Shown: positions 4,783-6,823 of the stretch, piece by piece
How the letters are laid out: each line of letters opens with the position of its first letter
Numbering within the stretch: the first letter of the stretch is position 1
Origin: Oscillospiraceae bacterium
GTDB lineage: Bacteria; Bacillota; Clostridia; Oscillospirales; Ruminococcaceae
DNA length: 6,823 nt
Reading direction: 5' to 3'
Assembly (NCBI GenBank): GCA_017483405.1
Contig: JAFUWP010000437.1
Location: 1 to 6,823 of the forward strand
Translations under genes and position numbers: made by a program
Notes under the pieces: model-generated
Told to the model about the DNA's origin: nothing
The model's input: the letters and a program-made list of their open reading frames with translations, nothing else
Databases searched by the model: none

Positions 4783-6222
4783 TTATACATTGATTTCGGC
4801 TTTATCATCAGAAACGCCGTTGGCATCCAGAACCGGCTGAACGCAGTTCGCGATGAATTCTTCTACCTGCTGGGGGCATCTGCCGATGAAGTTTTCCGGC
4901 TTCATGATGGCATCGAGTTCCTCTTTGGTAATCATGAACATCGGTTCGGCGAGGATGAGTTCGCAGAGATTGTTATCAAGACCCTCTTGTTTCACGCGCT
5001 TTCCGGCAATCATGGAGAGTTCGCGGATTCTTTCGTGAAGTTCCTGACGGTTTCCGCCCTTCTTGACGGCATCCATCATGATATTTTCCGTTGCCATGAA
5101 CGGGAGTTCGGCCATCACGCGCCGTGTGATAATCTTATCATAAACGACAAGACCGTTATCAGGGTCAGTGACATTCAGCATGATGTTCAGGATGGCATCC
5201 ACACCGAGAAATGCCTCTGCGACCGAGATTCTCTTGTTAGCGGAATCATCCAGAGTTCTTTCAAACCATTGTGTGCCGGCGGTGAAGGCAGGATTCAGCA
5301 CATCGCACATCACGTATCTTGCAAGGGATGTGATTCTTTCATCACGCATGGGGTTGCGCTTGTAAGCCATCGCGGATGAGCCAATCTGATTTTTCTCGAA
5401 GGGTTCTTCCATCTCCTTGAAGCTCTGCATCAGGCGGATGTCATTTGAGAACTTGCTTGCAGACTGCGCGATTCCGGCCAGTACCGAGCATACCTGATAA
5501 TCGACTTTTCGGGAATAGGTCTGTCCGGATACCGGAACAACGGCATCAAAGCCCATTTCTTCGGCGATGAGTTCTTCTAATTTCTTGATTTTATCAGTAT
5601 CGCCGTTGAATAATTCCATAAAAGATGCCTGCGTACCGGTTGTGCCCTTAGAGCCGAGGAGTTTCAGAGACTTGATTCTGAAATCAAGGTCTTCCAAATC
5701 CATCAGCAGTTCATTGCACCAGAGTGTCGCTCTCTTGCCGATGGTCGTGAGCTGGGCAGGCTGTAAATGCGTATAAGCCAGACAGGGCAGAGCCTTATAC
5801 TTATCAGCGAACTTTGCGAGCTGGGAAATCACCTTGACAAGCTTTCTCTTGACGACTTCGAGGGCATCCCTCATGATGATGACATCCGTATTATCGCCGA
5901 CATAGCAGGAAGTCGCGCCCAGATGGATGATACCGGCGGCCTTCGGGCATACCTGACCATAAGTATAGACATGTGCCATGACATCATGACGGACGAGCTT
6001 TTCGCGTTCGGCGGCGACTTCATAATTGATATTTTCGATATTGGCTTCGAGTTCGTCAACCTGTTCCTGCGTGACATTCAGGCCGAGTTTCATTTCGGCT
6101 CTTGCGAGAGCGACCCATAATCTGCGCCATGTGGTAAATTTCTTATCAGCAGAAAACAGATACTGCATTTCTTTACTTGCATATCGGGTACAGAACGGGC
6201 TTTCATAGCTTTGATTTGACAT
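4783..6222 (-). CDS. purB: Adenylosuccinate lyase
   Basis: PurB acts twice in purine synthesis: it releases fumarate from SAICAR to give AICAR, and from adenylosuccinate to give AMP. The 479-residue product belongs to the fumarase/aspartase superfamily. HDVMAHVYTY (79-88) and GATSCYVGDNTD (102-113) form the first active-site region, THLQPAQ (151-157) holds the catalytic His152, and GSSAMAYKRNP (281-291) is the superfamily signature with the catalytic serine on the mobile loop. At 479 residues it resembles the longer animal-type ADSL group rather than the roughly 430-residue Bacillus enzyme; Clostridia commonly have this form. The C-terminal part beyond about 370 is the helical third domain. 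GGAGG (6232-6236) lies 9 nt before the ATG. It is preceded by the cysteine-cluster gene (22-nt gap) and followed by luxS. No purine riboswitch is visible upstream, so control by purines is not evident in this window. Confidence 0.97.
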   Translation of the reverse strand: MSNQSYESPFCTRYASKEMQYLFSADKKFTTWRRLWVALARAEMKLGLNVTQEQVDELEANIENINYEVAAEREKLVRHDVMAHVYTYGQVCPKAAGIIHLGATSCYVGDNTDVIIMRDALEVVKRKLVKVISQLAKFADKYKALPCLAYTHLQPAQLTTIGKRATLWCNELLMDLEDLDFRIKSLKLLGSKGTTGTQASFMELFNGDTDKIKKLEELIAEEMGFDAVVPVSGQTYSRKVDYQVCSVLAGIAQSASKFSNDIRLMQSFKEMEEPFEKNQIGSSAMAYKRNPMRDERITSLARYVMCDVLNPAFTAGTQWFERTLDDSANKRISVAEAFLGVDAILNIMLNVTDPDNGLVVYDKIITRRVMAELPFMATENIMMDAVKKGGNRQELHERIRELSMIAGKRVKQEGLDNNLCELILAEPMFMITKEELDAIMKPENFIGRCPQQVEEFIANCVQPVLDANGVSDDKAEINV

Positions 6223-6244
6223 AAGACGTTTCCTCCATAATATG

Positions 6245-6730
6245 TTAAAATTTCAATGGTTTCCATAACAGTACCGGATACAGAGGGTCATAGACATGCA
6301 CCACATCCGGATGCTGTTCGGCATAAAGGAATAATTTCTCTGCAAGTTCGGTTTTCACGAAATCGAGCAGAAATTTCAGGGAATACTCCGTGAGCGCATC
6401 GCAGAGCGGAGAAATCGCTATCACGGTGCTGTCATGCAGGTGCATCATCCGGAACGGGAAAATCTGGCAGTCGAACGGCTTTTCCTCACCGAGCAGACAG
6501 CCGGTTTCCGGATGCAGAAGCGGACAGGCAAAACTGTCGCCGTCCGGATGGATTTTAAATCTGTAAGATTCCGTTCCGGCGGAAAGGAATTCGGCATCGG
6601 GCAGAAGTTTCTGAATTTTCATCCGGAGTTCGGGCACGATGACGGGGGTATTCCAGACATCATAGCAGTCGAACAGACAGCACTGCCGGCAATCCGCGCA
6701 GGTCTGCGGATGGAGTATCTGTTTCAGCAT
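6245..6730 (-). CDS. YkgJ-type cysteine-cluster protein (putative zinc or iron binding)
   Basis: The 161-residue product has nine cysteines. CADCRQCC (11-18) followed by C22 gives the N-terminal CxxCxxCC cluster that defines the YkgJ (UPF0153) family. ACPLL (C69), TGCLLGEEKPFDCQIFPF (C78 and C88) and SPLCD (C110) provide the second group; the GCLLGEEKPFDCQIFPFR segment is very characteristic. Members are small cytosolic proteins thought to bind zinc or an iron-sulfur cluster, and none has a firm function; some relatives are linked to methyl or flagellin modification enzymes. It is the first gene of its operon, with a promoter at 6772-6800 and GGAG about 10 nt before the ATG, and purB follows 22 nt downstream. 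Its place before purB may reflect a metal or oxygen-sensing role or nothing more than shared transcription. Confidence 0.88.
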   Translation of the reverse strand: MLKQILHPQTCADCRQCCLFDCYDVWNTPVIVPELRMKIQKLLPDAEFLSAGTESYRFKIHPDGDSFACPLLHPETGCLLGEEKPFDCQIFPFRMMHLHDSTVIAISPLCDALTEYSLKFLLDFVKTELAEKLFLYAEQHPDVVHVYDPLYPVLLWKPLKF

Positions 6731-6771
6731 AGCACATCATCTCCATGGAAATTGCGAAGACGCTCAAATTT

Positions 6772-6800
6772 ATTATACTATATTTTACAAGAAAATGCAA
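6772..6800 (-). promoter_or_regulatory. Sigma-A-type promoter for the YkgJ-purB-luxS-membrane protein operon
   Basis: On the minus strand the -35 is TTGCAT (6795-6800), the spacer is 17 nt and the -10 is a perfect TATAAT (6772-6777). Transcription should start near 6765, leaving a leader of about 35 nt, too short for a riboswitch. The region between it and the window edge (6801-6823) holds only AT-rich sequence in which I see no further feature. Confidence 0.78.
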
Positions 6801-6823
6801 TAGCTTGTCAGAATTTTTTGTAT

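Noticed and set aside
4777..4800. TATAAT-like sequence at the end of purB as a separate luxS promoter
   Set aside because: The minus strand reads TGTATAAT at 4780-4787, but no -35 match lies 16-18 nt upstream and the bases belong to the purB stop region. A weak promoter cannot be excluded, but it is not supported.
1..6823. CRISPR array, insertion sequence, tRNA or attachment site
   Set aside because: I saw no spaced direct repeats, transposase or integrase sequence, tRNA-like fold or duplicated ends. The XRE-ImmA pair alone is not enough to call a mobile element.

Overview
This window reads as a chromosomal piece of a Gram-positive anaerobe of the Clostridia, most likely a Ruminococcus-like member of the Oscillospiraceae. 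That assignment is an inference from strong AGGAGG-type ribosome binding sites, consensus sigma-A promoters and protein sequences that resemble that group; no rRNA or tRNA is present to confirm it. All ten genes I can support lie on the minus strand and are packed tightly (2 to 44 nt between genes, apart from one 137-nt intergenic stretch), so the window should be read from right to left. TGA, TAA and good Shine-Dalgarno sequences are used normally.

The right half (6823 down to 3738) is a four-gene transcription unit behind a sigma-A-type promoter at 6772-6800: a cysteine-cluster protein of the YkgJ type, adenylosuccinate lyase (purB), S-ribosylhomocysteine lyase (luxS) and a multi-pass membrane protein of unknown role that starts 2 nt after luxS. 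The unit joins purine synthesis with the activated methyl cycle and AI-2 precursor formation. It ends in a strong hairpin (3720-3761) that lacks a clear U-tract.

The left half (3720 down to 1) is a second transcription unit with a perfect extended -10 promoter (TTGACA, 17 nt, TATAAT) placed right against that hairpin. A leader of about 85 nt with a stable stem-loop follows; its loop region can pair with the ribosome binding site of the first gene. The order is: DHH/DHHA1 phosphoesterase, XRE-type DNA-binding protein with an acidic tail, ImmA/IrrE-type zinc peptidase, PemK/MazF-type protein, TerD-domain protein with a Pro/Ser/Ala-rich linker, and an AIM24-family protein cut by the window edge. 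Regulator plus peptidase resembles the repressor/anti-repressor switches of mobile elements and stress regulons. TerD and AIM24 are often associated with stress or envelope responses, and the PemK/MazF fold is an endoribonuclease fold. A stress-responsive module is therefore a reasonable but unproven reading.

The most concrete oddity is in the peptidase gene. Its reading frame begins at 2219 with a family-like N-terminus but has an in-frame TGA at codon 14, where I expect a tryptophan, and is then open to its natural end. It is a single-base nonsense allele, a sequence error, or a gene now restarted from an internal GTG. Other points worth checking are the leader RNA, the missing acidic calcium loop in TerD, and the membrane protein coupled to luxS.
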